This document shows positions 53,960 through 62,056 of a stretch of DNA of 64,000 bases, piece after piece. Where the stretch lies: positions 310,001 through 374,000 of the forward strand of contig NZ_QURB01000001.1 in assembly GCF_003402975.1 (NCBI RefSeq). The letters are read 5' to 3'. A model generated the notes under the pieces. That model had not been told where the DNA came from. It saw only the letters and a list, made by a program, of their open reading frames with translations, and searched no databases. The DNA is from Brumimicrobium aurantiacum (GTDB taxonomy: Bacteria > Bacteroidota > Bacteroidia > Flavobacteriales_D > Crocinitomicaceae). The position numbers and the translations under genes were made by a program. Position 1 is the stretch's first letter, and every line of letters starts with the position of its first letter.

Positions 53960-54290
53960 TTATTTATAAATCAATAAAACCATACACCTACATCCATAGC
54001 TAATAAATAGTGTACAGTCAACTTCCCTCAAACATACACATTACTTTCCACTTTTCAAAGGGCAAAAGCTTCCAAAACACCTATAAAACAAGCGATTTAG
54101 CAACGGAAACGCCTCTTTTCTCGAACAAACGACATGTTTACACATTCGAAATGTAGGTTTACTCGGGTGAATGGTTTTTTAGAAGTTTTCGAGAGAACTT
54201 AATTTTTTAGTGAATTTAAACCAAGACTGTTTTCCTCTTAAAGTGGTGGAATGTTATACTACCTATAAAATAGGTCATTTAGGTTTTGAC
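53960..54290 (-). repeat. Promoter-bearing module, copy c
   Basis: Full-length copy ending at TTTTGAC (54284-54290). Compared with copy b it is a few bases shorter around the GTCAACT word. It abuts TTGTAAC (53953-53959), the start box of the next cassette. Confidence 0.8.
54029..54059 (-). promoter_or_regulatory. Bacteroidota promoter in module c
   Basis: Minus-strand TTTG (54056-54059), 19 bp, TATGTTTG (54029-54036). It is 84 nt upstream of the membrane-protein ATG. Confidence 0.8.
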
Positions 54291-54416
54291 GGTTTAGTGT
54301 ATGATTTCGTAGCGTGTTTTAAGCACTAAGTTTAGCAAATAAATCACAGATAGAAAGTCCGCGAGGACTTACGTAAGTAGGCTATAACTGGCAATAAATT
54401 AAAAACGTTGTTGCCA
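54284..54416 (-). repeat. attC-like site of the HigBA cassette
   Basis: The site lies between TTTTGAC (54284-54290) and GTTGCCA (54410-54416). It contains GTAAGTCCTCGCGGACTT-type palindromes (near 54355-54375) and a CTGGCAA/TTGCCAG inner stem. The box matches the cassette start (55182-55188) over ten bases (GTTGCCAGTA). Confidence 0.55.
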
Positions 54417-54423
54417 GTAGTGC

Positions 54424-54756
54424 TTATGCTACTTTAAATTCCGATTCATTCATTTCGACACTAAATCGAACGTTTGCTTTTAATGCACTAAATACTTTTA
54501 AAATCGTTTCGATAGTTACGTTTTTAGTATTTCTTTCCAATTTAGAGATTTGCGATTTTTGAACTCCGATTAATTTGCCGAGTTGCTCTTGGGTCAAATT
54601 CCGTTCTTTTCGGACAGACTTAATCATATCTCCAAGAACTTCCATTCGCAAGTCAAATTCGTATTTGTCACGTTCTGGTGTTCCAACTTTTCCAATGTCC
54701 TTGTCCTTCATTTGGTCAAGTGTCATCATTTTCATTTTTTTGTTTTTTGTTGCCAT
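54424..54756 (-). CDS. higA: HigA-type antitoxin (XRE HTH)
   Basis: The protein has about 110 residues with an XRE helix-turn-helix (IKSVRKERNLTQEQLGKLIGVQKSQISKLERNTKNVTIETILKVFSAL). The ATG at 54756 is chosen; the ORF opens further upstream with a TTG. It follows the toxin gene by 10 nt, so the order is toxin then antitoxin, as in HigBA. It neutralises the toxin and represses the operon. Confidence 0.85.
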   Translation of the reverse strand: MATKNKKMKMMTLDQMKDKDIGKVGTPERDKYEFDLRMEVLGDMIKSVRKERNLTQEQLGKLIGVQKSQISKLERNTKNVTIETILKVFSALKANVRFSVEMNESEFKVA

Positions 54757-54766
54757 AATTTTAAGT

Positions 54767-55099
54767 TTATTCGTCAAAATATTCAGCTCTGATTTTCAAT
54801 GCTTTCTCAATTTCCGATTTTGGGACTTTACTCACTTTTTTTATCATTCCGTGTGTTGATAATACAAGCGTTTCGGATTTGTCAGTTTTGTCCCAAAAAG
54901 CAAAGAGCCTGTATTGAATACCTTGATAAAGAGTTCTAAATTCCCAAATATCATCTGTTAATTTCTTAAACAGTTTTGGGTCATTTTCGAGTTTCGCTTT
55001 ATCCAAATTGTAATAGATTTTCTTTTTTACTTTAGCATCCAATTTGGACATAAAGTCAATTGCTTGTTCAAGAAAAACTACCTCAAATTTTGGCTTCAT
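54767..55099 (-). CDS. higB: RelE/HigB-type toxin
   Basis: The 110-residue RelE-superfamily ribonuclease toxin has FLEQAIDFMSKLDAKVKKKIYYNLD, LTDDIWEFRTLYQGIQYRLFAFWD and KTDKSETLVLSTHGMIKKVSKVPKSEIEKALKI, typical of HigB-like proteins with the linker that fits the HigA partner. It cleaves mRNA on ribosomes when unopposed. In an integron-like array such a pair would also stabilise the cassettes. Confidence 0.85.
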   Translation of the reverse strand: MKPKFEVVFLEQAIDFMSKLDAKVKKKIYYNLDKAKLENDPKLFKKLTDDIWEFRTLYQGIQYRLFAFWDKTDKSETLVLSTHGMIKKVSKVPKSEIEKALKIRAEYFDE

Positions 55100-55125
55100 T
55101 CAGTTTATTTGTCGTTATACTTTAG

Positions 55126-55133
55126 CAAAGATA
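55126..55133 (-). promoter_or_regulatory. Bacteroidota -7 element before higB
   Basis: Minus-strand TATCTTTG (55126-55133) fits TAnnTTTG and lies 27 nt from the toxin ATG. This cassette has its own promoter and lacks the promoter module next to it. Confidence 0.5.
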
Positions 55134-55181
55134 ACAAAAAAGTTGAATTATATGGAAACTTTTATGGTTTGGTCGCATTAC

Positions 55182-55312
55182 TGGCAACGTTTTGCAAATA
55201 GGCACTTGGCCACATTTTAGTTAAATATTAAACACGAAGTTACAAATTTTACCTTTAAAAAAATGCTTAAAACGAAGCGTAAATTGTGGCTGGTGCTTAT
55301 TTGCTGTTAGCA
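55182..55312 (-). repeat. attC-like site with a 20-bp imperfect stem
   Basis: TGGCAAC (55182-55188) and GTTAGCA (55306-55312) bound a 131-nt site. GCAAATAGGCACTTGGCCACA (55194-55214) pairs with TGTGGCTGGTGCTTATTTGC (55285-55304) with one bulged base and few mismatches, as in integron attC sites with extrahelical bases. Confidence 0.7.
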
Positions 55313-55327
55313 AATCGTGCATTTATT

Positions 55328-56083
55328 TTAGAAGTTAAAGCCAATCCCAAATCGCAATGATAAATCAAATCTACTTGGGAAGTAATCGGGTACATTATCG
55401 TAGTTCTTTAACGTTTCTATGCCTTCTTTGTCGTGAAGATAAACTAACCCCATAAAATCTAACTTGGTGTATAATGTTAACCATTTCAAAGGTGTATAAT
55501 TAATACCCACAAAGGTGTTTAAACCAAAGTCATTTTTAAAAGTTCCTTCAAGAAGGTCTTCAAATGAATTTTTTGATACAATTATTGCTTCAGAGCCACG
55601 CCGATAATTAACCCCTCCACCGTAAACAAAATTAAATAATTTAGATAATTTTAGTATGCGAGAGTAATTAATCGTTACAGTCGTAAAGGCTCTTCTAGAA
55701 ACACGTGCTTTGGTATTTGTAGGTGGGTGGTATGGTCCTGATACGGGAAAGGTTTCCTTATTACCCCAATAGAGGTTCCAAAACATTATAACTTCAAAAG
55801 ACAATGAATTTTTTCGATTTATTTTACGGTCATATTGAAGTCCATAGGAACTAATTAACAACTGATTGAACAGCCCTGTACGGGGTTCTCCATTAAACTC
55901 TCTGTGGTTGACGTTCAAAATTGGTGCGTTATCAAAAAAATAATGAAATAAACCCATTTGTACTAAAATACGGTTTTTCTTTACTTCTGTAGAATCAATA
56001 TTTTTTTGTTGTCCATAAGAAACACTTGGAGCAATAATTGCCCCAAGCGTTAATATTAAAATAAAAGTTTTAAGTAGTCTCAT
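55328..56083 (-). CDS. Outer-membrane beta-barrel protein
   Basis: The 251-residue protein has a signal peptide (ending SVSYGQ near residue 25) and alternating hydrophobic strands ending SLRFGIGFNF, typical of an outer-membrane barrel. It has no recognised family. It follows the M4 peptidase gene by 6 nt in the same cassette and may act with it. Confidence 0.6.
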   Translation of the reverse strand: MRLLKTFILILTLGAIIAPSVSYGQQKNIDSTEVKKNRILVQMGLFHYFFDNAPILNVNHREFNGEPRTGLFNQLLISSYGLQYDRKINRKNSLSFEVIMFWNLYWGNKETFPVSGPYHPPTNTKARVSRRAFTTVTINYSRILKLSKLFNFVYGGGVNYRRGSEAIIVSKNSFEDLLEGTFKNDFGLNTFVGINYTPLKWLTLYTKLDFMGLVYLHDKEGIETLKNYDNVPDYFPSRFDLSLRFGIGFNF

Positions 56084-56089
56084 CTGTAT

Positions 56090-58079
56090 CTATTTTTGAA
56101 TAATGAAACGTTTTCTTATTGGGTTCCCATTTATTGAAAAATTGATAAAATAAACCCCATTACTCAAGCTACTTACATCTTTACTAAAAACTAAATTATT
56201 ATCATTAAAGCTTTCAATAATTTTTCCTGTGGCATCAAATATTTTGATATTATCATCAACTTTATCAGGTACTTGGATGGTTAAAATGTTGCTTGCTGGA
56301 TTTGGGAAAACTAATGTTTCCGCTTCCAGTTGACCAATATTGTCATTGGATAATGTATATTCACAATCATTCAAACTTCCAATACCAACAGCATACCAAG
56401 CGTCAATTGTTGCTTGATGTTCAACAGAGCACTCTCCAAACATAATTTTGGCTGCTTTGATGGTAGCTTGACGAGAATCTGAATATTGACTAGAGTTATC
56501 CAATATGTGAACGAGCGATAGAAACACTATATCTATAGTTTTTGACATCCCAATTCCATCTACATTGTAGTAATCGTTCAAATCATTCGTTCCATTATCA
56601 CCATGTGCCAACACGTAAAACCATTTATTCTGAACACCTGAATTAACATGTACACCGCCATTATTATTATTACCATCATACCAGTATTGACCTTGATAAG
56701 TATCGGGTTGACCCAGTACAAGATTGCCATTATTATCGAAATGTTCGCCTCTTGATTTTGGATCTTTAAGTGACCTAGTTTTTTCAACATCACTTGGAAC
56801 GAAATTACCATATATCCAGTCTGTATACCCTCCATCTAAGGTCGTTGCTTGTATAACAATTCCAAAAATATCACTAAAAGATTCGTTTAAAGCACCTGAT
56901 TCGTTAAAAGATTCCAAACCAGCTGTATAATCAGTAACACCATGAGTATATTCATGCCCAACCACCGACGGCTCCCTGCCTTGTTCTCCATAAGCACTAG
57001 TTCTTCCAAATGCTAACTCTCTAGGGGTTTCACCAGATCTATACTCTGCATTAGGGTAATCCCAATTAGCTCTTACTCTAATTTCACTGCCAATTCCATT
57101 TAAACCAGTCCATGCAAAAGTTTGGCGAAAATAATCCCAGCTGTTGGAGACATGAAAATGGGTAGATGTTTCTGTTAAGTGTGACCAACCCCAGTCATCA
57201 TCATCATCTGTAGTTTCTGATGTTAGAAACCAAGGAGAACTACCTCCAGGATTCTCCTTCGTATGAATATTTCTTGTATCATCATTAGCACGAAGAATAT
57301 GAGACATAGTAAATCCTCCTTTCCAATCTGTATCAATTGTTTTAAATCCGTATCCATCTACTTCAGCTGGACCGTTACAGATATGCGTTGAATGAAATTT
57401 TAAAATATCTCCTGTGTTTGCATCTACATAATAAATAAACGTTTCAAATTCTGGTTCTATAATCTTTATTGACATCTTATAAGCAAGTGTATATCTATCA
57501 CCTGAAATTATCATGTTCATGTTTTTCATCGTATCAACTGCCCAAATTAATTCTGGCTCAGGATACCAAGTTGCATCTCCATTATGTTCATCAAGTTGAA
57601 TTTGATGCTCCCAGTCTTCATCTTCCCACGCAAAAACAATTTTTTCCTTTCTTAATTGATCAATTAAATATTTGACTGCCTCTTCTTTACCAAATGACGG
57701 TATATGACTTTTTTTAATTGAATCTGCTATTTTTGCATTGATAAAGTTCAAAGAACCGTTTGGTTCATAGTGTTCAATACACCCTGCACCTTCTATGGGT
57801 AAATCCATATAAGTTTGTTGGTATTTGTGATGGGTAAATCCAACTAAACTATCAACATGAGAATCCGTTAATACCATATTGTTGTTTAAATCCGGTGCAT
57901 TTTGTCTGTACAATTGGTACATTCCCAGGTTGAAAATTATTAGGAGTTGTAAAGTAAAAGAACCCGCTTTGAACAGAGTCATTGAGATATGGCGTAACCA
58001 TATTTATATATTCTTGATATTGTCCAAAGCTAAAGCTTGAAAAAAGAACAATGAAAATTGTTAATATTCTTGATTTCAT
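56090..58079 (-). CDS. M4 (thermolysin-like) metallopeptidase with T9SS domain, frameshifted near the N-terminus
   Basis: The main frame (to 57982) holds a propeptide-like region, HEYTHGVTDY zinc ligands, the Glu in GALNESFSDIFG and a type A sorting domain (VFPNPASNILTIQ... NPIRKRFIIQK). It lacks a signal peptide. A second frame starts at 58079 with signal peptide MKSRILTIFIVLFSSFSFGQ and continues with propeptide-like sequence (TTPNNFQPGNV) until about 57920, where one extra base would join the two frames. This suggests a frameshift, a sequencing error near a CCC run (57924-57926), or decay. If real, the protein is about 660 residues and secreted. Confidence 0.75.
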
Positions 58080-58214
58080 AATATTAGAATTTAAATTTAT
58101 AAAAAAATAATGGTTTAAATTAAAAAAAGATGCTATCATATTTATTAATGCGCACTTGGTGCTCTTGCTTCGTAGTAATGAAATGTTCGTTTGTACCGCT
58201 GCATGTTTGCTAAC

Positions 58215-58460
58215 TCATTTATAAAATCAACAAAACCATACACCTACATCCATTCCTCATAAATAGCATACAGTCAAATCAACTTCCCTCAAACATACAC
58301 ATTACTTTCCATTTTTCAAAGGGCAGAAGCTTCCAAAACACCTATAAAGCAAGAGGTTTAGCAATGCAAAAGCCACTTTTCTTGAATAAACGACATGTTT
58401 ACACATTCGAAATGTAGGTTTTCTCGGATGAATGGTTATTTAAGTTTTTTTGAAAAAAAA
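58215..58460 (-). repeat. Promoter-bearing module, copy d
   Basis: Copy adjoining TGCTAAC (58208-58214), the start box of the M4 peptidase cassette. It diverges from the other copies after about 240 nt. The remaining gap to 58614 holds no clear attC and no supported minus-strand gene. Confidence 0.75.
58290..58320 (-). promoter_or_regulatory. Bacteroidota promoter in module d
   Basis: Minus-strand TTTG (58317-58320), 19 bp, TATGTTTG (58290-58297), 211 nt upstream of the M4 peptidase start at 58079. Confidence 0.75.
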
Positions 58461-58614
58461 TTAATTTTACAATCAAAAAAGCCATTTTATCAAATTCTCA
58501 TTTTAAACAACTTATAATGGATTTAGATAGACTACCACCTGCCCATCAAAGGCAACAACATTATCATTCGGCAAGGTATATAGGCAATCATTTTTTTACA
58601 GCACCTTATAGCCC

Positions 58615-59151
58615 TTATTTTGCTATTCTCTTTTTTAGTTTGACTGTAGTGCTTGCTTTTTTAAGAATCTTTTTATTACGCCAAATTTGATTATTTGTAC
58701 ACAGGTGGACTATTCTAAATTCGTCAATTGTTATACTTTCATATCTGCCACTTTTGTCTTGGATTTTTATTTTGTCGTTTCCTCCTTCAAAAAATCCACT
58801 TTTATAAAAGTTAGGATAGTTATTTCCATAAACGAACAACATGTAATTATCTATTGCGATAGGAACAGTGTAAGTATTAGCACTATCACCATGGTTGACA
58901 TTTAGTCCAAATTTTAAAGTGTCCGTCTTTTGATATATTGAATAGTCCGTGTAATTTTTCAGATTCCAATCACTTGTATAAGGTTTTTCTGTAGAATCCG
59001 TCAAAATGATATCTAAATCAGTTATAATTTCATTGGTCAAACTATCTCGTACATCTAATATGATTGCGTAAGTGTTATCCCATTCGCAATGCTGAGCATT
59101 GGCGGAGGCAGAAAGTGCAACGAGTAGAATAATTGAGATAATGGTTTTCAT
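58615..59151 (-). CDS. Hypothetical secreted protein
   Basis: The protein has about 178 residues from MKTIISIILLVALSASANAQ, a clear signal peptide. The start at 59151 is chosen over 59181 because it directly begins the signal and has an AAAGGAAG stretch upstream. A beta-rich, acidic body follows. No family is recognised. Confidence 0.55.
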   Translation of the reverse strand: MKTIISIILLVALSASANAQHCEWDNTYAIILDVRDSLTNEIITDLDIILTDSTEKPYTSDWNLKNYTDYSIYQKTDTLKFGLNVNHGDSANTYTVPIAIDNYMLFVYGNNYPNFYKSGFFEGGNDKIKIQDKSGRYESITIDEFRIVHLCTNNQIWRNKKILKKASTTVKLKKRIAK

Positions 59152-59184
59152 TTTAAACTTCCTTTCTTCGTTAATTGGCATTGG

Positions 59185-59308
59185 ATATAAGGTTCTGGCA
59201 GTTAAAAATCGCTGCTATCCATAAAGTTAATCAATAATTTGAAATCAGAGTGATTGAGCTGAGGATGATTGATCATTTGAAGGGTAAGTGTTGTAGTGAT
59301 TTTTAGGT
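59185..59308 (-). repeat. attC-like site homologous to 53262-53393
   Basis: The stem pairs AAAAATCGCTGC with GTAGTGATTTTT. It shares AAAGTTAAT, GATTGAGCT and GGATGATT with the site at 53262. Boundary boxes ATATAAG (59185-59191) and an uncertain right end are poorly conserved. Confidence 0.5.
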
Positions 59309-59320
59309 GGTGAGCGGTAT

Positions 59321-60052
59321 TCAGTAAAAACGGCCTCTTTCACATTTATTTCTATTCCAGTGTTCAATGAGAAAATTGAAAAGAAGCTCTCTTTCTTTAA
59401 GGTTTGCGATGGGTTTATATTCTCCACCGTACGGATTTTCACTTTCACACATTAGCATTGTTGAACCTCTCAAAGCATATTTAGTCGAAGCTTCATACAT
59501 TATTATTTTCATAGTTCCAGGGTCCATTCCTCCACGACAGATGGAAACATATGGTAATGTTATTTCAGTTATTTCATCATTATCCAGATCGGTAATTGCA
59601 GTAGCTTTCGGAATAAAGCCTGTAAACCAATCTACGCCAAAACATTCAGTATAATCATAAACCCTCCATTGTTTCTTGAATAGTTTTTCTCCTTCTGAAC
59701 GCAGAAATAGATACGCATACAATTCTGACTTATCTTGTAACATATACTCGGAGGAGTCTTCTACGTAATCTTTCCAAACAAAATGACCTGTAACACATTG
59801 GATTAAAATCTTTTCACCCTCAGAATCTTTCCAACGAAGAGCTTCTACAACGTTTCCTCTGAAATCAAGATATTTTGGAATGTCGTCATAGCTTAGAGTG
59901 TCTATTTGAAAAGAAGCGTCTGAATTCTCTTTATCCCATATATCGAGCCAAAGGTCAGGCTCAAGCTTCCTAAACTTTTCAGTATGCTCCTGAGTTTGCC
60001 CTAATAACAGACTGGAATAGAACAGTATTAATAAAATTGTTACTTGTTTCAT
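59321..60052 (-). CDS. M949_RS01915-family-like secreted protein
   Basis: The protein has about 243 residues with a signal peptide (MKQVTILLILFYSSLLLGQ). The start at 60052 replaces an upstream TTG. The central motif AITDLDNDEITEITLPY and the later KIIMYEASTKYALRGSTML recall the NCBI family M949_RS01915 (surface polysaccharide biosynthesis protein). I recall this family rather than prove it. Function is unknown. Confidence 0.55.
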   Translation of the reverse strand: MKQVTILLILFYSSLLLGQTQEHTEKFRKLEPDLWLDIWDKENSDASFQIDTLSYDDIPKYLDFRGNVVEALRWKDSEGEKILIQCVTGHFVWKDYVEDSSEYMLQDKSELYAYLFLRSEGEKLFKKQWRVYDYTECFGVDWFTGFIPKATAITDLDNDEITEITLPYVSICRGGMDPGTMKIIMYEASTKYALRGSTMLMCESENPYGGEYKPIANLKERELLFNFLIEHWNRNKCERGRFY

Positions 60053-60063
60053 AATGGTTATTG

Positions 60064-60142
60064 TTGACAAGGTTTTTCAAATAGGCAAAGTAACGCAAAC
60101 TTTAAACCATATCGGCGCTATTTTGTCTATTTGTTGTTGTGC
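60064..60142 (-). repeat. attC-like site of the Fic cassette
   Basis: CAAATAGGCAAAGTAACGC pairs with GCGCTATTTTGTCTATTTG with few mismatches. It ends at GTTGTGC (60136-60142), the end box of the Fic cassette. Shares its core with the sites at 61345 and 61972. Confidence 0.7.
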
Positions 60143-60153
60143 CTCCGTGCATT

Positions 60154-61236
60154 TTAATTTTCTAATATATTCATTAACTTCTGGTTGAGATATAACTTTT
60201 CTTTCCCGACTCTTACAGATTTTAGGAAACCTTCCTTTTCTAACTCCATGAGATAGTTACCAACTGTCTTTGGAGTTCCTAAGTCAACTTCTATTAGGTT
60301 TTGCCTTTTGGTATAAGGAAGTTTAAAAATGACTTCAACTAAATCTTTGGAATATACTTTTGGGAGCTTTTCTTTTATTTCTTTCCCTGTAGTTTCCATA
60401 AGTTCAATTATGGATTCAAGTCTATGTAGACCCTTTATAGCTGTTTTCTCTACCATATCCAACATAAAGAGTATGAATTCAGACCAATCATTTTTTTCTG
60501 TTACTGCTTTTAGCCCTTTGTAATACTTATCTTTATGTTCTATTATGTATTCACTTAGGAATAAAGCTGGAATATCAAGTAATTGTTCTAGTTTTAATTG
60601 AAGTAAAAGTATTATTCGACCTGTTCTGCCGTTACCATCTGAAAACGGGTGAATAGCTTCAAATTGGTAATGTGAAATAGCCATTTTTATCAGAGGGTCT
60701 ATCGAGTCATTTTCATTGATAAAAGCCTCAAGGTTAGCCATTTTCTCTTTTATGACTTGTTCTCCTGAAGGAGGTGTGTAGATTACATCTCCTTTTGTAT
60801 TAGATAGTGTAGTTCCAGGTGTGCTTCTAATACTCGCTGTGTTTTGTTTAATACATTGAACAAGTTCTATACATAGGTTAGTAGTTATAAAAGGTTTTTT
60901 CTCGAGTCGTTTAAATCCAAGCCAAATTGCTTCTTTGTAACTAATCACCTCTTTCGTAGCAAGATTGTCGAATTTTTTATCTGCCACTGCGGCCTTATAT
61001 AGGTCATCATTAGTTGTAATGATATTCTCTATTTCAGAACTAGCTTTTGCTTCTTGCAAATGGAGTGTATCAAGAAATAAACTAGGGTTAGGAAGATTTC
61101 TTATTGCACCATTGAGATGAGCCAACGCTCTACTTGCCTTAATAGTTTTAGTTAGAATCTCTTTAGTTTCTAGCTCTACTTTAGGAGGAAGTAGAGGTAA
61201 ATTATTATATGGAGTAGATTTGTTGAATCCTTTCAT
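60154..61236 (-). CDS. Fic-domain protein (AMPylase/adenylyltransferase type)
   Basis: The 360-residue Fic protein has catalytic HPFSDGNGRTGR (about residues 194-205) and an N-terminal inhibitory-type motif SSEIEN near 67, fitting (S/T)xxxE(G/N). Its C-terminal region (about 290-360) resembles a winged helix (LIEVDLGTPKTVGNYLMELEKEGFLK). It transfers AMP or similar groups to target proteins. The cassette start box is GTCGTGC and the end box GTTGTGC, one mismatch. Stop is 11 nt from its end box. Confidence 0.85.
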   Translation of the reverse strand: MKGFNKSTPYNNLPLLPPKVELETKEILTKTIKASRALAHLNGAIRNLPNPSLFLDTLHLQEAKASSEIENIITTNDDLYKAAVADKKFDNLATKEVISYKEAIWLGFKRLEKKPFITTNLCIELVQCIKQNTASIRSTPGTTLSNTKGDVIYTPPSGEQVIKEKMANLEAFINENDSIDPLIKMAISHYQFEAIHPFSDGNGRTGRIILLLQLKLEQLLDIPALFLSEYIIEHKDKYYKGLKAVTEKNDWSEFILFMLDMVEKTAIKGLHRLESIIELMETTGKEIKEKLPKVYSKDLVEVIFKLPYTKRQNLIEVDLGTPKTVGNYLMELEKEGFLKSVRVGKEKLYLNQKLMNILEN

Positions 61237-61237
61237 A

Positions 61238-61332
61238 ACGAGAGTAATTTTTACACTTGAACCTTTTTCGAGGGTAAAAATACTAATTATTTACCTTTGT
61301 TCTGTATTTAAAAGTAGTTTTTACTCTCGTTT
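61238..61332 (-). promoter_or_regulatory. Three CGAGRGTAA iterons upstream of fic
   Basis: ACGAGAGTAA occurs at 61238-61247 and in inverse at 61323-61332 (TTACTCTCGT), with a third related copy TCGAGGGTAAAAATACT at 61268-61284. The sites bracket the promoter region of the Fic gene. The C-terminal winged helix of the Fic protein is a candidate ligand. Confidence 0.55.
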
Positions 61333-61344
61333 TCCGCATGAGGC

Positions 61345-61422
61345 ACGACGGTTCTGCGGTAGGAAAAGTGGCGCAAACCTTAAGCCCTATCGGCGCTATT
61401 TTGTTTATTTGTTGTTATACGC
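61345..61422 (-). repeat. attC-like site between the Fic and small-lipoprotein cassettes
   Basis: GCACGAC (61345-61351) to GTTATAC (61416-61422). Left arm TAGGAAAAGTGGCGC pairs with GCGCTATTTTGTTTA allowing G-T pairs. 78 nt long, matching the next site (77 nt). Confidence 0.7.
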
Positions 61423-61426
61423 ATTT

Positions 61427-61867
61427 TCAGCGAATCGTATCTTTTTCATAGGACTTAATCTCTATTTTTAACGAATTCATATCTAAAGTGTCAATAATAA
61501 ACATATCATCTCCTCTTGATTCGATACTATCATATTCCATATTACTAAACGTTGAATCAAACTTATCCACACTTCTTTCTATATTAATATCGGATCTTGC
61601 TATTTGATAAGTTACTTCCAAAGCATGTGCAGTCTCCACCATTTCTTCGTGAGATAAATCATACTTACTTTTGAATGAATAATAATCTAAATCTATGTAA
61701 TCCTGAACAATTGAGTCCAATGATTCAACACCTGAAATCAATGAGGAATTTTGATATTTTTCTAAACTATCTGAAATACTATTATACTGATTAATATTAT
61801 CCTCTTGACAATAGCAAATAGAATACGAAATAATTAATAGGGTGACTGTTAGTAAACTGTATTTCAT
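61427..61867 (-). CDS. Hypothetical secreted protein
   Basis: The protein has about 146 residues from MKYSLLTVTLLIISYSICYCQ, a signal peptide that may end at a lipobox-like Cys (CYCQ). The body is acidic and Ser/Asp rich. The start at 61867 overlaps the stop of a 34-codon upstream ORF (ATGA). Stop is 4 nt from the end box of the cassette. No family is recognised. Confidence 0.5.
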   Translation of the reverse strand: MKYSLLTVTLLIISYSICYCQEDNINQYNSISDSLEKYQNSSLISGVESLDSIVQDYIDLDYYSFKSKYDLSHEEMVETAHALEVTYQIARSDINIERSVDKFDSTFSNMEYDSIESRGDDMFIIDTLDMNSLKIEIKSYEKDTIR

Positions 61868-61968
61868 AAACTTTGATTTAAGGCAGCAAGTTCTGTAAAA
61901 TTGTTCGCAACGCATAAATTAAAGACATCCTGTATCCAACTGCTCTTCTTATGGTTTGATTTACTCAT
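61864..61968 (-). CDS. Small ORF at the cassette start (34 aa), possible leader
   Basis: ATG at 61968, 4 nt from the start box GTTATAC of the cassette, opens a 34-codon frame (MSKSNHKKSSWIQDVFNLCV..., ending NQSL) whose TGA overlaps the ATG at 61867. The coupling suggests translation, but nothing else supports it. It may be only a vestige. Confidence 0.3.
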   Translation of the reverse strand: MSKSNHKKSSWIQDVFNLCVANNFTELAALNQSL

Positions 61969-61971
61969 TGC

Positions 61972-62048
61972 GTATAACGTTCTAAAATAAGCAAAGTAGC
62001 GCAAACCTTGAGCCCTATCGGCGCTATTTTGTTTATTTGTTGTTAGGT
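61972..62048 (-). repeat. attC-like site, best example
   Basis: Box GTATAAC (61972-61978) and GTTAGGT (62042-62048) enclose AAATAAGCAAAGTAGCGC paired with GCGCTATTTTGTTTATTT, an 18-bp imperfect stem. GTTAGGT fits the integron R' consensus GTTRRRY. It closes the DUF6119-like cassette. Confidence 0.75.
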
Positions 62049-62056
62049 GTATTCTA

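Noticed and set aside
54775-54777. TTG start for the antitoxin giving an overlap with the toxin gene
   Set aside because: An ATG at 54756 is available 10 nt after the toxin stop and begins the recognisable basic N-terminus.
58517-58690. Plus-strand small ORF beginning MDLDRLPPAHQRQQ with a hydrophobic end
   Set aside because: It overlaps the 3' end of the minus-strand gene at 58615 and lies in a cassette junction. No promoter or family supports it, and it opposes the direction of all other genes in the array.
59245-59448. 67-codon ORF overlapping the end of the 59321 gene
   Set aside because: It reads out of frame across the 3' end of a supported gene and into an attC-like site; no independent support.
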